The translations under genes were made by a program, and so were the position numbers. A stretch of DNA of 64,000 nt from positions 1 through 64,000 of the forward strand of contig CAYSYM010000009.1 in the NCBI GenBank assembly GCA_964435115.1, read 5' to 3'. The first letter of the stretch is position 1; every line of letters begins with the position of its first letter. The stretch comes from CAYSYM01 sp964435115. GTDB taxonomy: Bacteria > Chloroflexota > UBA6077 > CF-72. Positions 17,179 through 25,595 of the stretch are shown here, in pieces. The notes beneath the pieces are model-generated. The model was not told where the DNA came from and did not search any database. It saw only the letters and a program-made list of their open reading frames with translations.

Positions 17179-18423
17179 TCAGGTGGGCGACGCCTTGGGC
17201 CGAGACGCCGTGAGGCGCGCGCGCAACCGGCGGTCCTGGCTGAGCCGGGCGTAGCCGAGGGCGGTGAGCAGGCCGATCAGCCCCATGGCCAGCCATGGGA
17301 GCCAGGGCACGGCCAGCCGGTCGCCCAGGTCCACCAGCAGGCCACCCGTCCCGTTGCCCAGCGCGCCGCCCACCGCCAGCGCCAGCGAGCCGACGCCGAA
17401 GTAGGCGCCGCCCCGCCCACCCGCCAGCCGCGCGGTCACCAGGGGCTGCACCGGCGCAACCAGGAGCAGGCCAACGGCCACCACCGCCGTAGCAATGGCG
17501 AGCCCCGCGAAACCGGCTGCCAGGGCGTAGCCGGCGAAGCCGACGCCGAGCAGGAGCATCGCGCCGGCCATCTGCGTCAGCGGGTCGACTCGCCGGGCGG
17601 TCCAGCGCGCGAGCGGGACCTGGAGAAGCATCGCCAGCCCCGCCTGGATGGCGAAGATGAGGCCGATCGCCTCGGGACCCACCAGGCGGCTGGTCAGGAG
17701 CGGCACGGTGATGACGGTCTGGGTGGCCAGGAAGTAGTAGCCGAGGAGGAGCCCGGTGAAGCGCGCGAAATCGGCGTCGCGGAAGGTGGCGCCGATGGAG
17801 GCCCACAGGGTGGCCCCGCCTACCTCGCCTCGCATGCCGCCCGGCAGGAACAGGGCCGCCTGGATGGCGGCGGCAAGGAACGCGCTCGCCGCGACCAGGC
17901 TGACCAGGGTGAAGCTGACGGGCAGCAGCACGGCCCCCAGCAGCGGCCCGATCGCCTGACCCATCCACGTGGCCGTGCCAGCCGCCGCGTAGACCTGCTG
18001 GCGGTCCCTGTCGGGCGTCAGGTAGGCCAGCGCGGCGCGGCCGGGCGGGTCGAAGAGCGACCCACCCAGTGCGGTGACGAGGGTCCCGGCGACGATGCCG
18101 AACACGTCGGCGGAGACGGCGAACAGAAGGAACCCGGCCGTCCGCACTACGAACCCGGCGACGATGGCGGGCTTGTAGCCGATGCGATCGGACAGCGCGC
18201 CACCGATGGGTGCCGCTCCCTGCTGGAGGAGCTGCCGGGCGGCGAGCACGAGGCCGACCCCCGTGGCGTCGAACCCCAGGTCCCGGGTGAGGTGCACGGT
18301 GAGCAGCGGGAAGAGCATGAAGAACCCGGCGTTCATCAGCCCCTGGTCAATCAGCAGGGCCAGGACACCCGGCGCGTAGGGCACGCGCGTTACCCGCCAG
18401 CCAGCTTGACCGTGTAGCCCCAC
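17179..18423 (-). CDS. MFS transporter
   Basis: Up to 414 residues with twelve membrane segments. Family evidence is GGALSDRIGYKPA after TM2 and GGSLFDPPGRAALAYL in TM4-5. It is an efflux-type MFS protein of unknown substrate. Start choice: ATG 18423 overlaps the upstream SUI1 gene by 34 bp, while GTG 18384 begins 5 bp after the SUI1 stop and immediately before the first membrane helix. Either is plausible; the second avoids overlap. It is probably co-transcribed with the SUI1/YciH gene. Confidence 0.85.
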   Translation of the reverse strand: MGLHGQAGWRVTRVPYAPGVLALLIDQGLMNAGFFMLFPLLTVHLTRDLGFDATGVGLVLAARQLLQQGAAPIGGALSDRIGYKPAIVAGFVVRTAGFLLFAVSADVFGIVAGTLVTALGGSLFDPPGRAALAYLTPDRDRQQVYAAAGTATWMGQAIGPLLGAVLLPVSFTLVSLVAASAFLAAAIQAALFLPGGMRGEVGGATLWASIGATFRDADFARFTGLLLGYYFLATQTVITVPLLTSRLVGPEAIGLIFAIQAGLAMLLQVPLARWTARRVDPLTQMAGAMLLLGVGFAGYALAAGFAGLAIATAVVAVGLLLVAPVQPLVTARLAGGRGGAYFGVGSLALAVGGALGNGTGGLLVDLGDRLAVPWLPWLAMGLIGLLTALGYARLSQDRRLRARLTASRPKASPT

Positions 18424-18761
18424 TGCCGGAGCGCAGCGGCCACCCGCTCGCGGTGGTCCCCCTGGATCTCGACCACGTTAGCCTTCACCGTGCCGCCGCT
18501 CCCGCACTGGCGCTTCAGCTCGGCGGCGACCTGGGCCAGGGCGCCGGCCGGCAGGCCGGCCACCACCGTCACCACCTTCCCGCCGCGGTATCGGCGGTCC
18601 CGCGGCACGCGCACGATGCCATCCCCAGGCAGGCGGGCGGCGCTCGGGGGAGAGGTGACCGCCCCTCGCCTGGCGCACGAGCAGCGGTCGAGCCGCCTGC
18701 CGCAGGTGGGGCAGACGTCGACGCGGCCCACCAGAGAGTCGTAGACGACGCGGTTCGGCAT
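18390..18761 (-). CDS. SUI1/YciH-family translation factor with N-terminal zinc ribbon
   Basis: 123 residues. The N-terminus has a four-Cys knuckle, CPTCGRRLDRCSC. The C-terminal 75 residues are the SUI1/eIF1-like fold, with RGGKVVTVVAGLP, LKRQCGSGGTVK and VEIQGDHRERV. Bacterial YciH inhibits aberrant initiation and affects start-codon fidelity on the 30S subunit. This is relevant here because many genes in the window look leaderless. ATG 18761 is divergent from leuS, with a TACACT box on the - strand near 18788. Confidence 0.88.
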   Translation of the reverse strand: MPNRVVYDSLVGRVDVCPTCGRRLDRCSCARRGAVTSPPSAARLPGDGIVRVPRDRRYRGGKVVTVVAGLPAGALAQVAAELKRQCGSGGTVKANVVEIQGDHRERVAAALRQWGYTVKLAGG

Positions 18762-18807
18762 AAGCGGTGGTGCGGGGTAGCACCACGAGTGTAGCCGCGG
18801 GCTACCC

Positions 18808-18813
18808 TACAAT
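18808..18813 (+). promoter_or_regulatory. -10 box of leuS
   Basis: TACAAT with a 14-bp gap to the leuS ATG, giving a predicted leader of only about 8 nt. It lies back to back with a TACACT box for the divergent SUI1 gene. Confidence 0.5.
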
Positions 18814-18827
18814 CAGACGGCACGCCC

Positions 18828-21413
18828 ATGGCCCACGCCACCCGCACCACTCCCGCCCGCAGCCGGGCGAAGACGTACGACCACGCGGCCGTCGAGCCGA
18901 AGTGGCAGGCACGCTGGGAGACCGACGCCCTCTACGAGGCGCGGGTTGACTCCTCCCGCCCCAAGCACTACGCCCTGGTGATGTTCCCCTACACCAGCGG
19001 CGACCTCCACATTGGCCACTGGTACAACTTCGCCATCGCCGACGTGCACGCCCGCTACAAGCGGATGCGCGGGTTCAACGTGCTCTTCCCGGCCGGCTTC
19101 GACGCCTTCGGGCTGCCCGCCGAGGGCGCAGCGATCAGGCACGGCATCCACCCGTACACCTGGACCATGAACAACATCGCCAAGATGGAGCGCCAGTGGC
19201 GCACCATGGGTGGCTCGTACGACTGGTCCAAGGAGATCGCCACCTGCCAGCCGGAGTACTACCGGTGGAACCAGTGGTTCTTCCTGCAGCTCCTGAAGCG
19301 TGACCTGGCCTACAAGAAGCAGGCGCCGGTGAACTGGTGCCCCGCCGACGAGGCGGTCCTGGCCAACGAGCAGGTCGTCAACGGGCGCTGCTGGCGGTGC
19401 GGCACGCCGGTCGTGCAGCGCGAGCTGGAGCAGTGGTTCTTCCGCCTTACCCGGTACGCGGAGGAGCTGCTTGATTTCAGCCAGATCGACTGGCCCGAGC
19501 GGATCCGGGTGATGCAGACCAACTGGATCGGCCGTTCGGAAGGCGTGGAGTTCCGACTCCAGGTATCAGGTATCGGGTATCAGGTATCAGGCGACGAGGA
19601 GACGATCCCCGATACCCCACACCCGACACCCAATACCCCCCTGGAGATCCCCGTCTTCACCACCCGGGTGGACACGGTGTTCGGGATGACCTACGTCGTG
19701 CTGGCGCCAGAGCACCCGCTGGTCGAGCGGCTGACGGCCCCGGAGCGCCACGCCGAGGTCGAGGCCTATCGGGAGCAGGTGGGGCGTGAGACGGAGATCG
19801 AGCGCCTCTCCACCGAGAAGGAGAAGACCGGCGTCTTCCTCGGCAGCTACGCCGTCAACCCAGCCAACGGCGAGCGCGTGCCGATCTGGATCGCCGACTA
19901 CGTCCTAGGCTCGTATGGCACGGGCGCCATCATGGCCGTGCCGGGCGCGGACGAGCGCGACTGGGACTTCGCCAAGAAGTTCGGCCTGCCGATCCGCGTG
20001 GTGGTGCGGCCGCTCGACGCGCCCGACGACGTGCGGCCCGAGCAGCTCCCGGGCAACCGGGCGTACGTGGATGAGGGCATCATGGTGAACTCGGGGCCGT
20101 TCAGCGGCCTGCCGAGCGCGGAGGGGCGCGCCAAGATCGCCGCCTGGTTCGAGGAACGGGGCATTGGTGAGCGGCGCGTCAACTACCGCCTGCGCGACTG
20201 GCTGATTTCGCGCCAGCGCTACTGGGGCACCCCGATCCCCGTCGTCTACTGTGATCGCGACGGCATCGTGCCCGTGCCCGAGGACCAGCTCCCGGTGGTC
20301 CTGCCGGAGAACGTCGAGTTCCAGGCTGCGGGCGGCGAGAACCCGCTCAAGCGGAACGAGGGGTTCGTCAGCATCACCTGCCCCACCTGTGGCGGACCGG
20401 CCCGACGCGAGACGGACACCATGGACACCTTCATGGACTCCGCCTGGTACTTCCTGCGCTACGTCTCGCCCCACTACGACCGGGCGCCCGGGTTCGACCC
20501 GGAGAAGGCGCGCTACTGGCTGCCGGTCGACCAGTACATGGGCGGCGTCGAGCACGCCGTGATGCACCTGCTGTACAGCCGCTTCTTCGTGAAGGCGCTG
20601 CGCGACATGGGGCTGGTCGATTTCGGCGAGCCGTTCGCCCGCCTGTACAACCAGGGGATCGTGCTGGGGCCGGATGGCTTCCGCATGTCCAAGAGCCGTG
20701 GCAACGTGGTCAACCCGGACGAGCACGTGGCGCGCTCCGGCGCCGACACGGTGCGCGGCTGGCTGATGTTCCTGGGGCCCTGGGACCAGGGCGGACCGAT
20801 CAACATGAGCGCGGTCGGCGCCATCCAGGCGCTGCTCAACCACCTCTGGGACCTGGCCGCCGGCCCGGCCCCGAGCCACGAGCGCGGCGCCGCCGACCGC
20901 GAGCTGCGGCGTCTGACGCACGCCACCATCAAGGCGGTGACGCTGGACCTGGAGGGGTTCCGCTTCAACACCATGCTGGCGAAGCTGATGACTTTGCGGA
21001 ACGAGCTGCGCCGCCTCCGCGAAGCGGGCACGGTCGGTCGCGCCGCCTGGGAGGAGGCCATCGAGAGCCTCGTGCTCATGAGCGCGCCGGCCTTCCCGCA
21101 CCTGGCGGAGGAGCTGTGGAGCGAGGTGCGCCGGAAGCCGTACAGCGTCCACCAGCAGCCCTGGCCCAGCTACGACGAGCGCTGGCTGGCCCAGGACGAG
21201 GTGACGCTGGTCGTCCAGGTGAACGGCAAGGTGCGTGACCAGCTTACGGTGGCGGTCGAGGTAGCGGCGGACGAGACCCGGGTCCGGGCGCTGGCGCTCG
21301 AGCGGCCGAAGGTGGCCCGGTTCGTCGACGGCCAGACCGTGCAGAGGGTGATCTACGTGCCCGGCAAGCTGGTGAACGTCGTCGCGCCTCCCCGGCGTGG
21401 CGGCACTGGCTGA
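18828..21413 (+). CDS. leuS: Leucyl-tRNA synthetase with a repeat-derived insertion
   Basis: 861 residues, class I aminoacyl-tRNA synthetase charging tRNA-Leu. HIGH is at residues 61-64 and RMSKS at 619-623. The zinc finger region CWRCGTPVVQRELEQWF, the CP1 editing domain (FTTRVDTVFGMTYVVLAPEHPLV) and the C-terminal VNGKVRD motif are all present. At the entry to the editing domain, residues about 245-270 are encoded by inverted 7-bp repeats (19562-19637). Most LeuRS proteins have only a short turn there. The insert is in frame and the protein is otherwise intact. This is presumably the cell's essential enzyme, since the gene is complete. Confidence 0.96.
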   Translation: MAHATRTTPARSRAKTYDHAAVEPKWQARWETDALYEARVDSSRPKHYALVMFPYTSGDLHIGHWYNFAIADVHARYKRMRGFNVLFPAGFDAFGLPAEGAAIRHGIHPYTWTMNNIAKMERQWRTMGGSYDWSKEIATCQPEYYRWNQWFFLQLLKRDLAYKKQAPVNWCPADEAVLANEQVVNGRCWRCGTPVVQRELEQWFFRLTRYAEELLDFSQIDWPERIRVMQTNWIGRSEGVEFRLQVSGIGYQVSGDEETIPDTPHPTPNTPLEIPVFTTRVDTVFGMTYVVLAPEHPLVERLTAPERHAEVEAYREQVGRETEIERLSTEKEKTGVFLGSYAVNPANGERVPIWIADYVLGSYGTGAIMAVPGADERDWDFAKKFGLPIRVVVRPLDAPDDVRPEQLPGNRAYVDEGIMVNSGPFSGLPSAEGRAKIAAWFEERGIGERRVNYRLRDWLISRQRYWGTPIPVVYCDRDGIVPVPEDQLPVVLPENVEFQAAGGENPLKRNEGFVSITCPTCGGPARRETDTMDTFMDSAWYFLRYVSPHYDRAPGFDPEKARYWLPVDQYMGGVEHAVMHLLYSRFFVKALRDMGLVDFGEPFARLYNQGIVLGPDGFRMSKSRGNVVNPDEHVARSGADTVRGWLMFLGPWDQGGPINMSAVGAIQALLNHLWDLAAGPAPSHERGAADRELRRLTHATIKAVTLDLEGFRFNTMLAKLMTLRNELRRLREAGTVGRAAWEEAIESLVLMSAPAFPHLAEELWSEVRRKPYSVHQQPWPSYDERWLAQDEVTLVVQVNGKVRDQLTVAVEVAADETRVRALALERPKVARFVDGQTVQRVIYVPGKLVNVVAPPRRGGTG
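19562..19637 (+). repeat. Inverted heptad-repeat element inside leuS
   Basis: Forward arm of four units (GGTATCA, GGTATCG, GGTATCA, GGTATCA, 19562-19589), an 11-bp centre, then five reverse units of CGATACC type (19603-19637). The arms can form a long imperfect hairpin. Its translation is a Ser/Gly then Pro/Thr-rich loop of about 25 residues at the start of the LeuRS editing domain. Confidence 0.85.
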
Positions 21414-21483
21414 AGCCGGCGTCGCGGCTCGAACGACTCCGGGCGCTTGGTTGGCTCCGGCCAACGCTCCTCGGCCGCCCTGC

Positions 21484-21489
21484 TAGACT
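21484..21489 (+). promoter_or_regulatory. -10 box of the polymerase-like gene
   Basis: TAGACT, 8 bp before the GTG at 21498, with no Shine-Dalgarno sequence between. This supports the GTG as start of a leaderless message and argues against the upstream ATG 21447. Confidence 0.5.
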
Positions 21490-21497
21490 GGCGAACC

Positions 21498-23894
21498 GTG
21501 CTCACCGCCGGTGGCGCCTGCAGCCCTGTCGCTTCGCCCGGCGCGGCCTCGCTGGCCCACTGGCTGTCCGGGTGCGACGAGACCCCTGGCATCGTCTCGG
21601 TCGCCGCCAACACGGCGGGGCGGGCGCGTGTCTGGCGCCGCGCGCCCGACGGCCGCCTCGAGATGAGCGAGCACCGCTTCACTCCGTGGTTCCTCACCAC
21701 TAGCACGGAGCTGCTGGCCCACCTCGCCGCCCGGGCGCTGCCGGCCGAGCAGCTTCGGGCTAGCCACGGGGCAATCGCCACAGGTGCCGGCCTCCAGGTC
21801 GTCCAGCTCGAAGGCGGCGCCGCGGAGGCGTTGCGCTACGTGGTCCTGGCCGACAGCCTGGACGAGCTCGAGGCCGGCGTGCTCGACACCTGGAATAAGC
21901 GGACGGGGTCGCAGGCGCGCAGCCTGGCCGACCTCCACGGAGTCGTGGCGGTCTGGCCACCGGTCGAGCAGTTCTTGCTCCTGACCGGACGCACGTACTT
22001 CAAGGGGATGGAGTACCGGGACCTGCGGCGGTTGCAGTTCGACCTCGAGACGACCGGCCTGGACGAGCAGCGGGATCGCATCTTCATGGTAAGCCTGCGA
22101 GACAGCTCGGGCTGGCGGGCAAGCCTGGACACGGCCAGCATGACCGAGGCGGCGCTGCTCGAGCGCTTCGTCCAGCTCGTGCAGGAGCGTGACCCGGACG
22201 TGCTCGAGAATCACAACATCTTCGCCTTCGACCTCCCCTTCCTCGCACGCCGTGCCGCCCGCCTGGGCGTGCGGCTGGCCCTTGGGCGCGATGGCTCCGC
22301 GCCCACGGCGGCCGAAGACACCCTGCACGTGGGCAGCCGGACCGAGCGCTTCGTGCGGTGGCGGGTAGCCGGGCGTGAGGTGGTCGACACCCTCCAGGCC
22401 GTCAAGCGGCACGCGGCGGCCGCGCCTGACCTGCGCCGCCACGGGCTGAAGGAGGCGGCGCGGTACTTTGGCCTCGCCCGCCCCGACCGGGAGTACGTGT
22501 CCGGCCCCGAGGTGTGGCCCACCTTCCAGCGCGACCCGGACCGGGTGCGGCGCTACGCCGCCGACGATGTGGAGGAGGCGGACGGGCTCTCGCGCCGGCT
22601 GATGCCCATCCCTTTCTACCTGTCGACACTCCTGCCGCGGCCGTACGAACGTGTCGCGGCCGACGCCTCGCCGCCGGCGCTGTTCGACCCGTTGCTGGTG
22701 CGTGCGTCCCTGCACGAAGGACGCGCCCTGCCGGTCCCGAGCGACAGGACGGCTCGCGGCAGCCCAGGAGCCACCCGCCCGAGACTCTTCGCCCGCGGTG
22801 TGGTGCGCCAGGCCATCGCCGTCGAGGCACGGCCGCTCTTCTCACGCCTCCTGGTAGAGGCTGCCCACGCGGGCGGTGCGCCGTGCGACCCGTTCACCCT
22901 GCTCCTCGGCGAGGTGCTGGCGCGCCAGGCGCACCACCGGGCCGCCGCCGGGCAGGCGGACGCGGACGCTGGCGAGCGCGCCGCTCAGGTGGCGCGGGCG
23001 GACGCCCTGGCGGAGCTCGCCGAGGGCGCGTTCCCGTACCTGGCGAGCCCGGGCGTCTTCTTCCCGGACGCCGCGCTGGCGGCCCAGGCCGCGCAGCGCG
23101 GGCGGAGCACCATGGACGCGCTCCTGCGCGCCCTCGAGGCTCACGGGGCCACGGCGATCGAGGTGGATGGTGCGCAGGCCCTGCTGGCGGTCCCGGTAGA
23201 CTGGGACGAGGCGGCCGAGCGGGCGCTGCTCGGCGCTGGCCAGGCGCTGCTACCGCCGGGCGTCTGCCTGGAGCGCCGGGGCCGCTACCGTGCCGCCTAC
23301 GTCCGCGCCGAGCGCAACCGCGCCCTCCTCGGGTACGACGGGACCATCGGGCTCGTCGGGCGGCGGCCCGGCGTGGCGGGGGACGAACCGTTCGGCGAGC
23401 AGTTCGTCCGGCACGCCGCCGCGCTGCTCCTGCGCGGCGACCTGCCAGCGCTGCGACGCCTGTTCCTGGAGACGGTGGCCCGCCTCCGGGCTGGCGAGGT
23501 CGCGGTGGCCGAGCTGTGCACGCAGGCCACCCTGCGCAAGTCGCCCGCCGAGTACCGCCAGGCAGCCTCCCGCGAAGAGCCATACGAGGTCCTGCTGGTA
23601 GCCGGGGTCAGGAGCTGGCGGACCGGCCAGCGCGTGCGCTACTTCCGCGATCGGGGCGGGCAGCCGCGGCTGGTCCAGGAAGGTGACGCCCCGCCGCCGA
23701 CGGCAGCTGACGCGGAGCACTACGTGCAGAGGCTGCACGGGACGTACTGCCACTACTTCGCCCACGCCTTTCGGCCGGAGCACTTCCAGGCGCTGTTCCG
23801 CCTGCCGCTCGCCGGCCAGCCCGCGGGCGAGGCAGATGAGGCGGACCTGGCGGGCATCCAGCCCGTGTTGACGTGCGTCTCCCTGCTCGCCTGA
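21498..23894 (+). CDS. B-family DNA polymerase homologue: intact 3'-5' exonuclease, decayed polymerase site
   Basis: 798 residues from GTG 21498. The first half has a complete DnaQ-like exonuclease of the PolB type: ExoI FDLETTG (D182, E184), ExoII NIFAFD (N240, D245) and ExoIII YAADD (Y353, D357). The second half aligns with PolB, but its catalytic motifs are altered. Motif A (DxxSLYP) is VEARPLFSRLL with E443 in place of Asp. Motif B (KxxxNSxYG) is AELAEGAFPYL with no Lys, Asn or Gly. Motif C (DTDS) is EVDGAQAL, where the catalytic second Asp is A559. The distal region still matches archaeal-type PolB (RNRALLGYDG, RTGQRVRYF). Polymerisation is unlikely. A nuclease or structural repair role is inferred. 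It starts 84 bp after leuS. Confidence 0.8.
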   Translation: MLTAGGACSPVASPGAASLAHWLSGCDETPGIVSVAANTAGRARVWRRAPDGRLEMSEHRFTPWFLTTSTELLAHLAARALPAEQLRASHGAIATGAGLQVVQLEGGAAEALRYVVLADSLDELEAGVLDTWNKRTGSQARSLADLHGVVAVWPPVEQFLLLTGRTYFKGMEYRDLRRLQFDLETTGLDEQRDRIFMVSLRDSSGWRASLDTASMTEAALLERFVQLVQERDPDVLENHNIFAFDLPFLARRAARLGVRLALGRDGSAPTAAEDTLHVGSRTERFVRWRVAGREVVDTLQAVKRHAAAAPDLRRHGLKEAARYFGLARPDREYVSGPEVWPTFQRDPDRVRRYAADDVEEADGLSRRLMPIPFYLSTLLPRPYERVAADASPPALFDPLLVRASLHEGRALPVPSDRTARGSPGATRPRLFARGVVRQAIAVEARPLFSRLLVEAAHAGGAPCDPFTLLLGEVLARQAHHRAAAGQADADAGERAAQVARADALAELAEGAFPYLASPGVFFPDAALAAQAAQRGRSTMDALLRALEAHGATAIEVDGAQALLAVPVDWDEAAERALLGAGQALLPPGVCLERRGRYRAAYVRAERNRALLGYDGTIGLVGRRPGVAGDEPFGEQFVRHAAALLLRGDLPALRRLFLETVARLRAGEVAVAELCTQATLRKSPAEYRQAASREEPYEVLLVAGVRSWRTGQRVRYFRDRGGQPRLVQEGDAPPPTAADAEHYVQRLHGTYCHYFAHAFRPEHFQALFRLPLAGQPAGEADEADLAGIQPVLTCVSLLA

Positions 23895-23916
23895 CCCACC
23901 GCGGGGCGCTCGCCCG

Positions 23917-24762
23917 CTACTCCTCGCCCTCGGCGCCGGTGAGCTGCCACCACTGGCCCCGCCGACGGAGGTAGCCGAGCTGCCCGAGCCGCGCGAGCGT
24001 CGCGAGGACCCGCCGGCGACCCAGGCCGGTCCGCGTGACGAGCCAGGCGGTCGGCGGGACGCGCCGGCTCCCGTGGGTACACCCGGCGTGGGCCGCGGCC
24101 AGCACTTGGGCCTCGAGGGTCGCCGCCGGCGGCGCGACGCGGGCTAGCGCGCGGGCCTGCAACCGGGCCTGCGCGAGGAGTCGTGTTGCCGCTCGACGCG
24201 AGACCCCAAGCTCGCGGGCCAGCCGCGTGGTCGGCCGCTCGGCTACCGCGTGGAGCACCAGCGCGCGGCGCTCGACGCCGGGGAGGCCGCTCACCAGCTC
24301 CCGCGCCAGTAGCGCGTCCGCCCAACGGTCCGCGTCCGAGTCGGCCGTAGCGTCGGCCAGCATGTGGCCGTCTGGCGCCTGGCCCTCCGCCACCTCGATC
24401 CGCGCGGTCGCCCGCCGCCGGTTGCGGCGCAAGCAGCGGTCCAGGTGGGCGCGGAGCGCGCGCAGCGCCACGGAGTGGAACGGCCCGTCACGCTCCGGCG
24501 ACCACGCCAGGGCCGCTTCGGCGAGGGCCAGCCAGCTCTCCTGGAGGAGGTCGGCCGCTTCCAGGCTGGGCGCCTGCGGCAGCCGCCGCCGAGCCCGGTG
24601 CATCAGCCAGTGCCCCTCGCGCGAGAGCGCCGCGTGGAGCGCCACGAGCGCCTCGGCGCTCCCGGCCTGGTAGGCGCGCGCCAGCTCGTCCAGGCGCGTC
24701 TCATCCGCGACCGGCGCGGGCTCGCGCCTGCCCGCGGCGCCACCGCTGCCCGGGCCGCTCAC
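23917..24762 (-). CDS. Sigma-70-like regulator with a C-terminal winged-helix-like tail
   Basis: 281 residues from GTG 24762. Residues about 25-125 resemble sigma region 2 (ALVALHAALSREG, SLEAADLLQESWLALAEAALAW, ALRAHLDRCLRRN). Residues about 150-205 resemble region 4, with a helix-turn-helix (TTRLARELGVSRRAATRLLAQARL). An extra C-terminal helix-turn-helix/wing (WLVTRTGLGRRRVLATLARLGQLGYLRRRG) is not part of ordinary ECF sigma factors. The start overlaps the upstream gene by 4 bp (GTGA). It is the last gene of a three-gene unit behind a LexA box, so it may redirect transcription after DNA damage. The exact sigma class is uncertain. Confidence 0.65.
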   Translation of the reverse strand: MSGPGSGGAAGRREPAPVADETRLDELARAYQAGSAEALVALHAALSREGHWLMHRARRRLPQAPSLEAADLLQESWLALAEAALAWSPERDGPFHSVALRALRAHLDRCLRRNRRRATARIEVAEGQAPDGHMLADATADSDADRWADALLARELVSGLPGVERRALVLHAVAERPTTRLARELGVSRRAATRLLAQARLQARALARVAPPAATLEAQVLAAAHAGCTHGSRRVPPTAWLVTRTGLGRRRVLATLARLGQLGYLRRRGQWWQLTGAEGEE

Positions 24763-25082
24763 GGGAGGACACCCCGGGTCCGGAGGGCGTAGACGATCAG
24801 ACCGAGCAGTGTGCTCAGGAACGTCGCGCTGGCCGCGAGGAGCAGCGCATTCAGCTTCGCCTCCAGCCGGTCGAACGCGCGACTCAGCTCCTCGACTCGC
24901 GCGGCGGTCACCCGGCCGCTGGCGCAGCCCTTGTCGTCCAGGCGTTGGGCGAGGCCGGCGACGGTGGCGTCGCCGGCCTGCCTGGACCGCGTGCGGCGGG
25001 CGCTCCGCACCTGGACGACCTGCGCCACGGACTCGGCCAGCGGGTCGACCGTGCGCGTGGTGGGCAGGCGACGGCGACTCAC
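24759..25082 (-). CDS. Small membrane-anchored coiled-coil protein, holin-like topology
   Basis: 107 residues from GTG 25082. The N-terminal 50 residues are basic and polar. Next comes a short amphipathic helix (RVEELSRAFDRLEAKLNALL) and one C-terminal membrane helix (ATFLSTLLGLIVYAL). This coiled-coil plus single C-terminal helix layout resembles XhlA-type haemolysin/holin accessory proteins and some anti-sigma factors. Both its start and its stop overlap neighbours by 4 bp. No firm family assignment is possible. Confidence 0.6.
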   Translation of the reverse strand: MSRRRLPTTRTVDPLAESVAQVVQVRSARRTRSRQAGDATVAGLAQRLDDKGCASGRVTAARVEELSRAFDRLEAKLNALLLAASATFLSTLLGLIVYALRTRGVLP

Positions 25083-25477
25083 GCGTCGACCCCCATCTCA
25101 ACCCCGACCCGCTGCAGGATGCGCCGGAGGTCAGCCGAGAGCCCATCTTCCAGCACGTCCTCCCCCTCCCCGTCCTCCAGCTCGGGGACGATGGCCCGCT
25201 CGCGTAGGAGGCGCCGCAGCGCCTCGGCGTGCTGGCGGACGGCCGCGTTGTCGCCCACCACGAAGGCGTCACGCAGGGCCTGCCGCAGCATGCGCAGCTC
25301 CGCCTCGATCCCCCGCATCCGCTCCGGGTCGAGGTCGAGCGCCCAGCGTCGCCTGGCGGCCAGGTCCTGCAGCGTCTCGTCCGGGACGAAGCTGGCCAGG
25401 TTGCGCCGGGCCCGCTGCCCGGCGGGCCTGGAGCGACGCGGCGTGGTGGGGCGACTGGGTTCGTCTGGCTTCGGCAC
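25079..25477 (-). CDS. Unknown protein, first gene of the LexA-box operon
   Basis: 132 residues from GTG 25477, preceded by an AGGGAGG ribosome site. The N-terminal 28 residues are basic and Pro/Arg-rich. The rest is predicted helical (ETLQDLAARRRWALDLD, GIEAELRMLRQALRDAF, AVRQHAEALRRLLRE), with an acidic patch (ELEDGEGEDVLEDG). No cysteine, membrane segment or known catalytic motif is seen, and I do not recognise the family. It sits 15 bp from a perfect LexA operator and overlaps the next gene by 4 bp. Confidence 0.6.
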   Translation of the reverse strand: MPKPDEPSRPTTPRRSRPAGQRARRNLASFVPDETLQDLAARRRWALDLDPERMRGIEAELRMLRQALRDAFVVGDNAAVRQHAEALRRLLRERAIVPELEDGEGEDVLEDGLSADLRRILQRVGVEMGVDA

Positions 25478-25492
25478 GGCCTGCCCTCCCTG

Positions 25493-25514
25493 GGATAGAA
25501 CATATGTTCTATCC
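25493..25514 (-). promoter_or_regulatory. Perfect LexA (SOS) operator
   Basis: A perfect 22-bp palindrome whose core is GAACATATGTTC, matching the Gram-positive/actinobacterial LexA consensus GAAC-N4-GTTC. It covers the predicted transcription start of the reverse-strand operon, where a bound repressor would block initiation. Confidence 0.8.
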
Positions 25515-25522
25515 GAGCACGG

Positions 25523-25551
25523 AGGCTACCGCGTCCGAGCCGCCCTGTCAA
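25523..25551 (-). promoter_or_regulatory. Promoter of the LexA-controlled operon
   Basis: On the - strand, consensus -35 TTGACA (25551-25546), a 17-bp spacer, and -10 TAGCCT (25528-25523). The start point would fall near 25516, immediately next to the LexA palindrome. Confidence 0.6.
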
Positions 25552-25581
25552 GCGCCGGCCGCCGGGGTGCGGCAGGCCTGC

Positions 25582-25587
25582 TACACT
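25582..25587 (+). promoter_or_regulatory. -10 box of the M50/cNMP gene
   Basis: TACACT, 8 bp before the GTG at 25596, with no ribosome site. It predicts a leaderless message diverging from the LexA-box operon. Confidence 0.45.
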
Positions 25588-25595
25588 CGCGCGCC

